In this document: piece by piece, positions 1 through 7,800 of the stretch
Position numbering within the stretch: position 1 is the stretch's first letter
Layout of the letters: every line of letters starts with the position of its first letter
NCBI GenBank assembly: GCA_965652775.1
Contig: CBFGXP010000047.1
Coordinates: 1 to 20,586 of the forward strand
DNA from: VBAS01 sp965652775
GTDB lineage: Bacteria; Bacteroidota; Bacteroidia; Chitinophagales; Chitinophagaceae
Length of the DNA: 20,586 bases
Reading direction: 5' to 3'
Made by a program: the position numbers and the translations under genes
Notes under the pieces: generated by a model
What the model was told of the DNA's origin: nothing
What the model saw: the letters and a program-made list of their open reading frames with translations, nothing else
The model's database searches: none

Positions 1-26
1 TCACTACTTTATCGTTTCTTTGCCGC

Positions 27-1106
27 ATGCCGCAAGAAATATTTTCATATAAACAACTTTTTGATTTTACACAAGCAATCCTTCAAAAGATAGGTTGCCG
101 TGAAGAGCATGCCGCAATATCAGCAAAAGTCCTTTTATCTGCTGATCTTCGTGGTATCGATTCTCATGGTGTGGCAAGACTCAGTGGTTATGTGAGATTA
201 TGGGAAGTAAAAAGAGTAAATACAGATCCTGCATTAAAGGTCATTCATGAAACTCCTTCAACTGCGGTGGTCGATGGAGACAGCGGCCTGGGATTGGTTG
301 TAGCTCCGTATGCTATGCAGGTTGCTATTGATAAAGCAAAAAACGTTGGCACAGGTTGGGTAAGCGTACAAAACAGCAATCACTTTGGTATTGCCGGTTA
401 TCATGCAATGATGGCTTTAAAACACGATATGATCGGAATTGCTTTCACGAATGCAAGTCCGTTAGTTTCGCCAACATTTTCTGTTGAAAGATTGCTCGGA
501 ACAAATCCAATTTGCGTTGTAATACCGGCAGGACAAGAGCCTCCATTTGTGGCCGACCTTGCAACTACAACTGCTGCAAATGGGAAGTTGGAAATTTTGC
601 AACGTAAAGGTGGTGTTGCTCCACTTGGCTGGATACAAACCAGGGAAGGAAAAGCATCAACAGATCCACATGAGTTAAAAGCGGGCGGAGCCTTATTACC
701 ATTAGGTGGGGACAGGGATCATGGAAGTCATAAAGGGTATGCACTTGGAGCTATAGTGGATATTTTTTCGGCAGTGTTAAGTGGAGCCAATTACGGTCCA
801 TGGGTTCCTCCATTTCCTGCTTATGTCCCCATGCCTGATGAACAACCAGGCAAAGGTATCGGCCATTTCTTTGGAGCAATGAGAGTTGATGCCTTTCGTC
901 CTGCTAATGATTTTAAAATGCATATGGATAAATGGATAAAAAGATTCCGCAGTGCAAAGACAATTAAGGGGGAGGAAAAAGTTTTGATCCCCGGCGATCC
1001 TGAAAGAGAAACTGAAACTGAAAGAATGAGGAATGGAATACCGTTATTAAAACCTGTAATTGAAGATTTGAAGTATTTGGCAGAAAAGTTTGGAGTCGAT
1101 TGGTGA
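27..1106 (+). CDS. Ldh family (malate/L-lactate dehydrogenase-type) NAD(P)H oxidoreductase
   Basis: The product is a 359-aa cytosolic oxidoreductase of the malate/L-lactate dehydrogenase family (YlbC/AllD type), which reduces or oxidises 2-hydroxy/2-keto acids with NAD(P)H. This family is unrelated to classical Rossmann-fold LDH. Family marks are RGIDSHGVARL (residues 42-52), the segment NSNHFGIAGYH (116-126) with the likely catalytic His119, DLATTTAANGK near residue 177 and the glycine-rich DHGSHKGYALG stretch near residue 235. Length is normal for the family and the frame is intact. The ATG at 27 is the first usable start. Only 26 upstream bases are visible, and they include TTTCTTTG at 14-21, one base off the Bacteroidota -7 consensus. 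The exact substrate (malate, lactate, ureidoglycolate, a sugar acid) cannot be read from the sequence. No neighbour points to a pathway. Confidence 0.9.
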   Translation: MPQEIFSYKQLFDFTQAILQKIGCREEHAAISAKVLLSADLRGIDSHGVARLSGYVRLWEVKRVNTDPALKVIHETPSTAVVDGDSGLGLVVAPYAMQVAIDKAKNVGTGWVSVQNSNHFGIAGYHAMMALKHDMIGIAFTNASPLVSPTFSVERLLGTNPICVVIPAGQEPPFVADLATTTAANGKLEILQRKGGVAPLGWIQTREGKASTDPHELKAGGALLPLGGDRDHGSHKGYALGAIVDIFSAVLSGANYGPWVPPFPAYVPMPDEQPGKGIGHFFGAMRVDAFRPANDFKMHMDKWIKRFRSAKTIKGEEKVLIPGDPERETETERMRNGIPLLKPVIEDLKYLAEKFGVDW

Positions 1107-1325
1107 TGGTGAATTTTGAATTGTGAGTGGGTTATAAGTTCCTATTCATTAACGAAATGGTTGAATAGAATTAATAGAGCACAGGAGTGCCCTTCGCTTT
1201 GCTCTGGGTAAACTGTGCAAGGGACGATGATAGTAGCACTAAAGCTGACAACCTGATCATTCTAACAATTGTTAATGCCTGTCGAAGCCTATCTTTGCAC
1301 ACTCAAAATTTTTAGGGGGTTATTT
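1107..1325. other. Intergenic region with nested inverted repeats
   Basis: This 219-base gap holds the aspartate kinase promoter at its right end. Further left are two overlapping inverted-repeat pairs: AGAGCA at 1176-1181 with TGCTCT at 1200-1205, and GCACAG at 1179-1184 with CTGTGC at 1213-1218. They are mutually exclusive stems. No T-tract follows either, so neither looks like a classical terminator. No conserved small gene is evident. The block may be a decayed intergenic repeat, which is inference only. Confidence 0.4.
1269..1297 (+). promoter_or_regulatory. Bacteroidota-type promoter for aspartate kinase
   Basis: A -33 element TTG at 1269-1271 is followed after 18 bases by a perfect -7 box TATCTTTG at 1290-1297. 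This matches the Bacteroidota housekeeping consensus (TTG, 17-23 bases, TAnnTTTG). Transcription would begin around 1303, giving a leader of roughly 20-25 bases that carries the purine-rich AGGGGG at 1314-1319 before the ATG at 1326. The promoter lies over the codons that a TTG start at 1269 would use, so it argues for the downstream ATG. Confidence 0.75.
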
Positions 1326-2648
1326 ATGAAAGTAATGAAGTTCGGTGGTACATCCGTGGGCAGGCCTGAACGTATGTTCCAGGTTGCAGAACTTATAACT
1401 ACAAGCGATGAACCGACAATTGTTGTATTAAGTGCATTGAGTGGAACTACAAATTCATTGGTCACTATCGGCGATTATATCGCAAAAGGTGAAAGGACAT
1501 TGGCAAAACAAGAGATCGCCAAACTTGAATCGCATTACAATGATTTTATTTCAAAGCTGGTAAAGAAACCTGAATTGTCAGAGAAAGCAAAAGCCATCAT
1601 TGCGGAGCATTTTGAATTTCTTAACATCATTTTGAAAATTTCTTTCAGCGAAGCATTGAGTAAAGACATACTTGCCCAGGGCGAATTGTTGTCAACAAAG
1701 TTATTTTGTGTTTATTTGGAAGAAGCCGGCATTGATCATGAGTTATTACCGGCACTGGAGTTTATGAGCATTGATAGTTATGATGAACCGCAGATTGGCA
1801 GCATAAAGATCAAACTATCGCAATTGCTAAAGCAGCATAAAACAAAACGACTTTTTATCACCCAGGGATATATTTGTCGCAATGCAAGGGGTGAAGTGGA
1901 TAACCTGAAACGAGGCGGCAGTGATTACACGGCATCACTGATTGCGGCGGCGATCAATGCAAGTGTATGTGAAATATGGACAGATATTGATGGTATGCAT
2001 AATAATGATCCGCGAATTGTAAAAACAACGATACCTGTTGAACAGTTGAGTTTTGAAGAAGCGGCGGAGCTCGCCTATTTTGGGGCAAAGATCCTCCATC
2101 CTGCATCTATATGGCCGGCACAAACCTATAAAGTGCCGGTGAAATTGCTGAACACTATGCAACCAGACGCAAAAGGAACTACAATTTCTGAAATAGCGGA
2201 ATCGGTAGGAGTGAAGGCGGTTGCTGCAAAAGATAATATTACTGCAATCCGTATCAAGAGCAGCCGAATGTTGCTGGCATATGGGTTCTTAAGAAAAATA
2301 TTTGAAGTGTTTGAAAAATACCGGACTCCGATTGATATGATCACGACATCGGAAGTTGCGGTGTCTCTCACCATTGATAATACCGCCCAGTTGAGGGAAA
2401 TTTTGAAAGAGCTTGAGCCATTCGGCACAATTGAGGTAGATCGTGACCAGGCCATTATTTCTGTGGTTGGAAATGAAATTTCGCAAACAAGAGATATGAT
2501 CAAAAAATTATTTGGTTCTATCGTCAACATCCCCGTGAGGATGGTTTCTTATGGCGGAAGTCCACATAATATTTCTTTACTTGTATCAGCAAAAAATAAA
2601 ACACAGATCCTGCAGCAATTGAATAAGGGAATGTTTGGGTTAGACTGA
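1326..2648 (+). CDS. lysC: Aspartate kinase (monofunctional)
   Basis: The enzyme phosphorylates L-aspartate with ATP, the first committed step to lysine/diaminopimelate, threonine and methionine. From the chosen start it is 440 aa. The N-terminal kinase domain opens with KFGGTSVG (residues 5-12) and contains LKRGGSDYTA (194-203), WTDIDGMHNNDPR (218-230) and ELAYFGAKILHP (248-259). The last ~140 residues look like paired ACT domains, including ITTSEVAVSLTID and a VSYGGSPHNISLLV segment, which usually bind lysine or threonine for feedback control. I prefer ATG 1326 over an in-frame TTG at 1269 because a promoter overlaps the latter, a purine-rich AGGGGG precedes the ATG, and aspartate kinases normally begin a few residues before KFGG. 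There is no homoserine dehydrogenase fusion. It stands alone and converges with the next leftward gene. Confidence 0.95.
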   Translation: MKVMKFGGTSVGRPERMFQVAELITTSDEPTIVVLSALSGTTNSLVTIGDYIAKGERTLAKQEIAKLESHYNDFISKLVKKPELSEKAKAIIAEHFEFLNIILKISFSEALSKDILAQGELLSTKLFCVYLEEAGIDHELLPALEFMSIDSYDEPQIGSIKIKLSQLLKQHKTKRLFITQGYICRNARGEVDNLKRGGSDYTASLIAAAINASVCEIWTDIDGMHNNDPRIVKTTIPVEQLSFEEAAELAYFGAKILHPASIWPAQTYKVPVKLLNTMQPDAKGTTISEIAESVGVKAVAAKDNITAIRIKSSRMLLAYGFLRKIFEVFEKYRTPIDMITTSEVAVSLTIDNTAQLREILKELEPFGTIEVDRDQAIISVVGNEISQTRDMIKKLFGSIVNIPVRMVSYGGSPHNISLLVSAKNKTQILQQLNKGMFGLD

Positions 2649-2706
2649 TTTTGTGAATGGCCAGTAGTGAATAAATTTCCTTAGTTGGAAGTTTCGCTTG
2701 GCGTTG

Positions 2707-3174
2707 TTATTTGGAATCGTGCTCCTCATCTTCCTCGTCTCCTCTAAAAGTATAAATGGCGATCACACCGCCGCCGCCGTTGCCAATAGCTCCGGCAAAC
2801 GGTCCTTTGATCACTTTTATCATTGCAATATCATTCACCGAAAGGGAATTTAGAAAAGTTGCATCCGATCTCATTTCATCAATATAAATACTCGCAACTG
2901 AACCACGAATGACAGGAACTCTTGCTCCACTTCTTGAAACAAAAACCTGCAACCCGGCGACCCGCCCATTCAACCAATCAAGAATATTAAAGTATCCCTG
3001 TGCATTTTCATTTCCTACATCTACGATCGTTCCATCAGCCTCTTTAAACATGCCGCTGGCATATTGATCATTCAGAATTTCACTATGACTTTTTAAGTGT
3101 CTTCCAACACGAACCTGTGCCATGGTAACAAAGCCGGTTGTAAATAATACCGCTATTAAAAATATCTTTTTCAT
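2707..3174 (-). CDS. Secreted stand-alone TonB-receptor plug-domain protein
   Basis: A 155-aa exported protein with signal peptide MKKIFLIAVLFTTGFVTMAQ. The rest resembles the plug domain of SusC/RagA TonB-dependent receptors. It shows LNGRVAGLQVF, then VPVIRG, then IYIDEM, then NDIAMIKVIKGPFAGAIGNG, then GGGVIAIYTFRG, in the same order as in SusC plugs (LQGRVAG, IRG, YVIDG, DIEsIeVLKD, GxxGVIlITTK). There is no carboxypeptidase-like N domain and no beta-barrel. The protein simply ends in an acidic tail (DEEDEEHDSK). ATG 3174 is chosen because AGGAAGGAG at 3181-3189 sits 6 bases upstream, better spaced than ATG 3180 or an upstream ATG at 3195. Its role is unknown. It could be a degenerate receptor remnant or a periplasmic protein that mimics a plug. 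Confidence 0.8.
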   Translation of the reverse strand: MKKIFLIAVLFTTGFVTMAQVRVGRHLKSHSEILNDQYASGMFKEADGTIVDVGNENAQGYFNILDWLNGRVAGLQVFVSRSGARVPVIRGSVASIYIDEMRSDATFLNSLSVNDIAMIKVIKGPFAGAIGNGGGGVIAIYTFRGDEEDEEHDSK

Positions 3175-3280
3175 AGTCATCTCCTTCCTTTTCAAGGTAC
3201 GAAATAATGCTGTTAGCGGTTAGTTAAGAGTTATGTCAAGAAGTGCAGCCTCATACTCTATTGCACAAAATTCAATCCAA

Positions 3281-3305
3281 ATAAAAAGCCCCCATTCGGG
3301 AGGCT
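3281..3305 (-). terminator. Rho-independent terminator of queA
   Basis: Read on the minus strand, AGCCTCCC, loop GAAT and GGGGGCT form a GC-rich hairpin with one bulged base (3287-3305). TTTTTAT (3287-3281) follows directly. It lies about 45 bases beyond the queA stop. The opposite strand has only a weak T-rich tail, so the direction is leftward. Confidence 0.85.
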
Positions 3306-3349
3306 CTGTTATTTTCATGGATTCCTTCGTAATCTGGGAAATCAGGGTT

Positions 3350-4399
3350 TTATACCACCAGCAATGCATCCCCATAGCTAAAAAAGCGATATTTATCCTT
3401 GATTGCTTTTTTATAGGCTTCCATGATAAGATCGTACCCTGCAAACGCACAAGTCATGATGAGTAAGCTGGTTTTTGGCAAATGAAAATTTGTAACCAGC
3501 GCATCTGCAATATTAAATTCATAAGGAGGATGAATAAACATATTCGTCCAGCCCTCTGAAGGCTTCAATAATTTTTGGGCGGTAAACGATGACTCGACAG
3601 CTCTCATTGTAGTGGTGCCAACAGAGCAAATACGATGACCATATTCTTTTGCCCGGTTCACAATTTTACAGGCTTCTTCATCTATCCGGTAATATTCAGC
3701 ATCCATTTTATGCTTGCTAAGGTCTTCCACTTCAATTGGTCTGAAAGTTCCTAAACCGGTATGAAGTGTAACTTCTGCAAAGCGAATTCCCTTTATTTCA
3801 AGTCGCTTGATCAACTCGCGACTGAAATGCAAACCTGCGGTAGGGGCTGCTACGGCGCCTTCATGTTTGGCATAAACCGTTTGATAACGTTCTTTATCCT
3901 CCTCATCCGGTTTACGCTTAATATATTTTGGAAGAGGGGTCTCACCCAGCTTTTCAAGCATACCACGAAAAGATTCTTCGGAGTCTTCCCAAAGAAAACG
4001 TATCGTTCTGCCACGGCTGGTGGTATTATCAATTACTTCGGCGACCAATTCTTCATTGTCACCAAAATAAAGTTTGTTACCAACACGAATTTTTCGTGCA
4101 GGATCCACGATCACATCCCAAAGACGGTTGGGCTTGTTCAATTCACGCAGCAGGAAGACTTCTATTTTGGCCCCGGTCTTTTCTTTACGGCCATACATTC
4201 TTGCGGGAAATACTTTAGTGTTATTTACTACAAACACATCTTTATCATCGAAATAATCCATGATGTCGCGGAAATGTTTGTTCTCAATTTGGCCGGTGTG
4301 GCGATGCACTACCATCATGCGGGCATCTTCACGTCTTTTGGCTGGATTCTGAGCAATAAGATTTAAGGGAAGGTCGAAACGGAATTGCGAAAGCTTCAT
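3350..4399 (-). CDS. queA: S-adenosylmethionine:tRNA ribosyltransferase-isomerase QueA
   Basis: QueA transfers and isomerises the ribosyl part of AdoMet onto 7-aminomethyl-7-deazaguanine in tRNA, giving epoxyqueuosine, the penultimate step of queuosine synthesis at wobble position 34 of GUN-anticodon tRNAs. The 349-aa length is typical. Family segments are all present: VFVVNNTKVFPARMYGRK (55-72), LGETPLPKYIKR (151-162), YQTVYAKHEGAVAAPTAGLHF (around 172-192), LVTNFHLPKTSLL (301-313) and the C-terminal YRFFSYGDALL (337-347). The ATG at 4399 gives the conserved KLSQFRFDLP start. A 43-codon frame ends in an ATGA overlap with this start, and a promoter box lies about 270 bases upstream, so a long leader is possible. 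No other queuosine gene is adjacent. A strong terminator follows. Confidence 0.97.
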   Translation of the reverse strand: MKLSQFRFDLPLNLIAQNPAKRREDARMMVVHRHTGQIENKHFRDIMDYFDDKDVFVVNNTKVFPARMYGRKEKTGAKIEVFLLRELNKPNRLWDVIVDPARKIRVGNKLYFGDNEELVAEVIDNTTSRGRTIRFLWEDSEESFRGMLEKLGETPLPKYIKRKPDEEDKERYQTVYAKHEGAVAAPTAGLHFSRELIKRLEIKGIRFAEVTLHTGLGTFRPIEVEDLSKHKMDAEYYRIDEEACKIVNRAKEYGHRICSVGTTTMRAVESSFTAQKLLKPSEGWTNMFIHPPYEFNIADALVTNFHLPKTSLLIMTCAFAGYDLIMEAYKKAIKDKYRFFSYGDALLVV

Positions 4400-4527
4400 G
4401 GGCTTAATTTATTTTTTGTTTGCCAGCTTTTGAATCTCCGGGCATCTTTGGTTGCGACGCTCCGTTCATCGTTCCGATCCCTGGTCTGATTTTTTAGTCG
4501 GGCTTCGATTAAAGATTTCATCAGCAT
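4396..4527 (-). CDS. Possible 43-codon leader ORF overlapping queA start
   Basis: A small open frame reads MLMKSLIEARLKNQ at its start and is rich in Arg, Lys, Asp and Asn afterwards (for example TRDRNDERSVATKDARR). Its stop codon TGA overlaps the queA ATG as ATGA, the geometry of translational coupling. I see no Shine-Dalgarno sequence and recognise no family. The peptide is strongly charged and could equally be a chance frame in a repeated intergenic sequence. Treat it as a candidate only. Confidence 0.25.
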   Translation of the reverse strand: MLMKSLIEARLKNQTRDRNDERSVATKDARRFKSWQTKNKLSP

Positions 4528-4818
4528 GATCCCGATTGTTACCGGGACTATTGGACTTTGTTAATAATTTACTGGTGACTGTCCGGGAGGCATGCAATCC
4601 GGGGAGGGGTAGTTAGTTTCCCATCCGGCCTTACGGCGCCGGGCGGTTCACTCAGTTTTAAAGTGGGCAAAGGTAAAGGATTTGAGCGCTCAGTTATTAA
4701 TAATTTTTCACATTCTTTAGGCTGCTCATTAGTACCCCCGCAGGTTTTGATTATTTTTATGTATTCAAATGCATTCAGCATCTTTTGAATAACTAAAAAC
4801 CGGGCTACCGTCTCCTTT
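4400..4818. other. 419-base intergenic region, possible structured queA leader
   Basis: Apart from the 43-codon candidate frame, no convincing gene is visible. On the minus strand, after the TACCTTTG box, come CCGGC (4640-4636) and GCCGG (4627-4623), which can pair around GCCGTAAG. Next is ATGGGAAACTAA, a three-codon mini-frame, and then a CCCC-rich stretch. A smaller inverted repeat, TCCCG at 4540-4544 with CGGGA at 4553-4557, lies nearer queA. I compared the region by eye with TPP, cobalamin, SAM, FMN and preQ1 riboswitch cores and with SRP, RNase P and tmRNA cores. None matched. No clear promoter for the rightward gene at 4819 was found. Confidence 0.4.
4668..4675 (-). promoter_or_regulatory. 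Candidate leftward -7 box upstream of queA
   Basis: The minus strand reads TACCTTTG, a perfect match to the Bacteroidota -7 consensus TAnnTTTG. No TTG at 17-23 bases upstream is visible, so support is partial. A transcript from here would have a leader of about 260 bases before queA. Confidence 0.4.
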
Positions 4819-7800
4819 ATGAATCGATACTTTATCCTGATTGTTGCTTTACTTTTTTGTTTTTACGCCGAAGGCCAGATAAAAGCCAAAACAAAAAGAT
4901 ACCCCAGCCTTTTTTGGGAAATCACAGGCAATGGCCTGAAAAAACCTTCTTACCTGTTTGGCACCATGCATGTCAGCAGTAAAATTGCCTTTAATCTTTC
5001 CGATTCTTTTTATCTCGCTATCAGAAATTCCGAAGTTGTAGCACTCGAAACCAATCCGGAAACATGGCAGGAAGACATGGATAATTTTGATTTAGGTTCC
5101 CTCCAGTATAATATGTCATCTTTCGCAAGTGACAGCCCTAATGATTTTCTTAGTATAAGAACATTACGTGTCGGTAAATATGAAAAGAAGCTCGAGATGG
5201 CAATGTTTACCAAGCCATCGATGATCAATAACCTTCTTTATCGAACGCTTTCCGATTACACCAGCGATTTCGAAGAGGATACCTACCTGGATCTCTATAT
5301 TTATCAAACAGGAAAGAAACTGGGAAAGAAGGTTGCAGGCGTAGAACGCTATGAAGAAAGTATGCGACTAATGAGTGAGGCGTTTCGTGATGCAGCAAAG
5401 GAAAAGAACAGGAAAGAAAAAAGTTATGATTTTGATGAAGAATATTCTCCTGCCAAACTCCAGGAGGCGTATAGAGCCGGCAATCTTGACCAGCTTGATT
5501 CCATTAATAAATTAAGCAGCCAGTCGGACGCCTTTGATGAAAAATTTTTATACCGGAGAAATGAGATCCAGGCCAATTCAATCGACTCTATATTAAGAAA
5601 AGCTTCTTTGTTTGTCGGGGTGGGGGCGGCCCATCTTCCTGGTGAAAGAGGGGTGATCGAAATATTAAGAAGAAAAGGGTACAAGCTTCGTCCTATTTAT
5701 ATGAGTTCACGGGATAACAGACAAAAAGATCATGTCGAAAAAGTCAGGGTGCCGGTAGCATTTACTACTCAACAAGCTGAAGATGGATTTTATAAAGTGG
5801 ATATTCCTGGAAAATTTTACCGCTTTGGCGATAATTTTTTGTTTGATCAGCAACAATATGCTGATATGGCCAACGGTAGTTTTTATATGGTGACAAGAGT
5901 AAAAACAAACAGTCTTTACTGGGGACATAATGAAAATGTGGTTGCAAAGAAGATTGACAGCTTGTTATATGAAAACGTGCCGGGGAAAATTTTAACGAAA
6001 ACTGAGATCACCCGTAATGGTTATAAAGGATATGACATCACCAGCCGCACCAGGAGGGGTGATTTTCATCGTTATAATATTTTTATTACACCATTTGAGG
6101 TTATTTTTTTTAAAACAGGTGGCAATGGTGATTATATAAAGAGTGGCGATGAGGCGAAGAAGTTTTTCAGCAGTATTCAATTGAAAGAATTTAAGAGTAC
6201 AGGTTGGAAAAAATTTCAGCCGTCTTACGGCTCTTTTGCCGTAGATCTTCCACAGCAACCTTATGAATCATTTAGCAGTAATGTGCAGTATGACGCAGAA
6301 GATAAAGCAACCGGTCAGCATTTTTCAGTTATAAGAACTGATGTTCATAATTACGGTTTTGCCGAGGAAGACACATTTGACCTCGCATTAATGGATGAAA
6401 GTTTTGGTTCTTCGGAATTTATTGAAAAAAATATCAGTCGGAGGCAGCATACATATAAAGGCTATCCTGCCCTTGACTGCAAGTATAAGCATAAAGACGG
6501 TTCAGTCATTTCTACACGGTTCATCATCCATGGGCCTCACTATTATACGCTTATCGCACATTGGAAAAACGATAATACTCATGCAGATAAATTCTTTAAT
6601 TCATTTGAGTTCATTCCTGTCACTTATAAAGAAATAAAACAAAGAAAAGATACTACAATGTATTTTTCAGTCACTACAAGCTGGTTTCCTGAAGAAAAAA
6701 AGAATAAAATTGAATTGCCTGATGAGAATACTTATTCAGCTGAAGATGACGACGATGAAAATTATTATGGCGCATCTGAAAATGATGATCATAAGACAAG
6801 GCTTGTAAAAAACGATACAACCGGCGAAGCTGTGTTCATCAGTTTTTCACGTACTTCAAGATATGAATATAATGACAGTGCAGCATCGAGAAAGATCACA
6901 AACAGATTTTTTCCGGGTTACGATACAACATGGATCGTTCGCAGTGACAAACGATCTGTTTTGCCAAATGGTATGAAAGTGGCTGAAAGAATGGTCTCTG
7001 ATACTAATAGCAGCCGCGCCATTTTGACAAAGACATTCTACCGGGATGGACTTAGCTTTCGTTTAACAACAGAAACCGATACACTTTCTCAACGATCGGG
7101 CTTTATTAAAAGTTTTTTTGAAAGTTTCACACCTGCCGACACGTTAAAAATTATAAACCCTTATACAAAAAAGTCAAAGGTATTCTTTGAAGACTTCTTT
7201 GGAACTGATAGCACGGTAAGAAAAAGAGCGATCAATTCCGTGTGGGAAATAGATCTTGATTCTAGCGACCTTCCACTCTTGACCAAAGCCATTCATTCAT
7301 TTAAATGGAGTGAAAAAAAATACCTTGAGAGAAAAACTTCCTTTATTAATAAGCTTGGAGACATACCGGTTAAGTCCAGCGCTGATCTGTTGAAGGATAT
7401 TTATTATTCGGCCGGTGATACTATACAATTGCAGCATACCGCTCTGGAAGCATTGCTAAACCATAAAACACAATATGCATTTAACCTGTTTCGGGATATT
7501 ATTACGAATGAACCTCCTGTGCTGGATAAGCATAATTCATACAGTAAGTTAGCGACAACTTATCCGCCCTTATCAGCGCTGAACGAGGAGTACAGTTATG
7601 GATATTCAAACGGTGGGTTTATGGATGAATTATATGATTCGCTGGAATTGACAAGGAGCATTCTTCCGGGGTTATTGCCATTAATGACGCTTGATGATTA
7701 TAAAAAGCCGCTCATGCGAGTGCTTTCCAGGATGGTTGACAGTAGCCTTGTAAAGGCAAAGGATTATGAAATCTATTTCAGCAAATTTTTGATCGAAGCA

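Noticed and set aside
1269..1325. N-terminal extension of aspartate kinase from TTG 1269
   Set aside because: It overlaps a well-formed promoter and adds residues before the usual KFGGTSVG opening.
3192..3239. Promoter for the plug-domain gene (TTGACA at 3239-3234 with TACCTTGA at 3199-3192 on the minus strand)
   Set aside because: The -7 match is imperfect and the spacing of 37 bases is far too long.
3233..3466. Rightward frame of 77 codons across the queA terminator and 3' end
   Set aside because: It is antisense to queA and runs through a terminator hairpin; composition is not protein-like.
4569..4781. 70-codon leftward frame in the gap upstream of queA
   Set aside because: It is proline-rich with no recognisable domain, no ribosome-binding site, and a -7 promoter box in its middle.
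4400..4818. Known riboswitch, SRP RNA, RNase P RNA or tmRNA in the queA upstream gap
   Set aside because: No conserved core sequence of these RNAs was found on either strand by eye.
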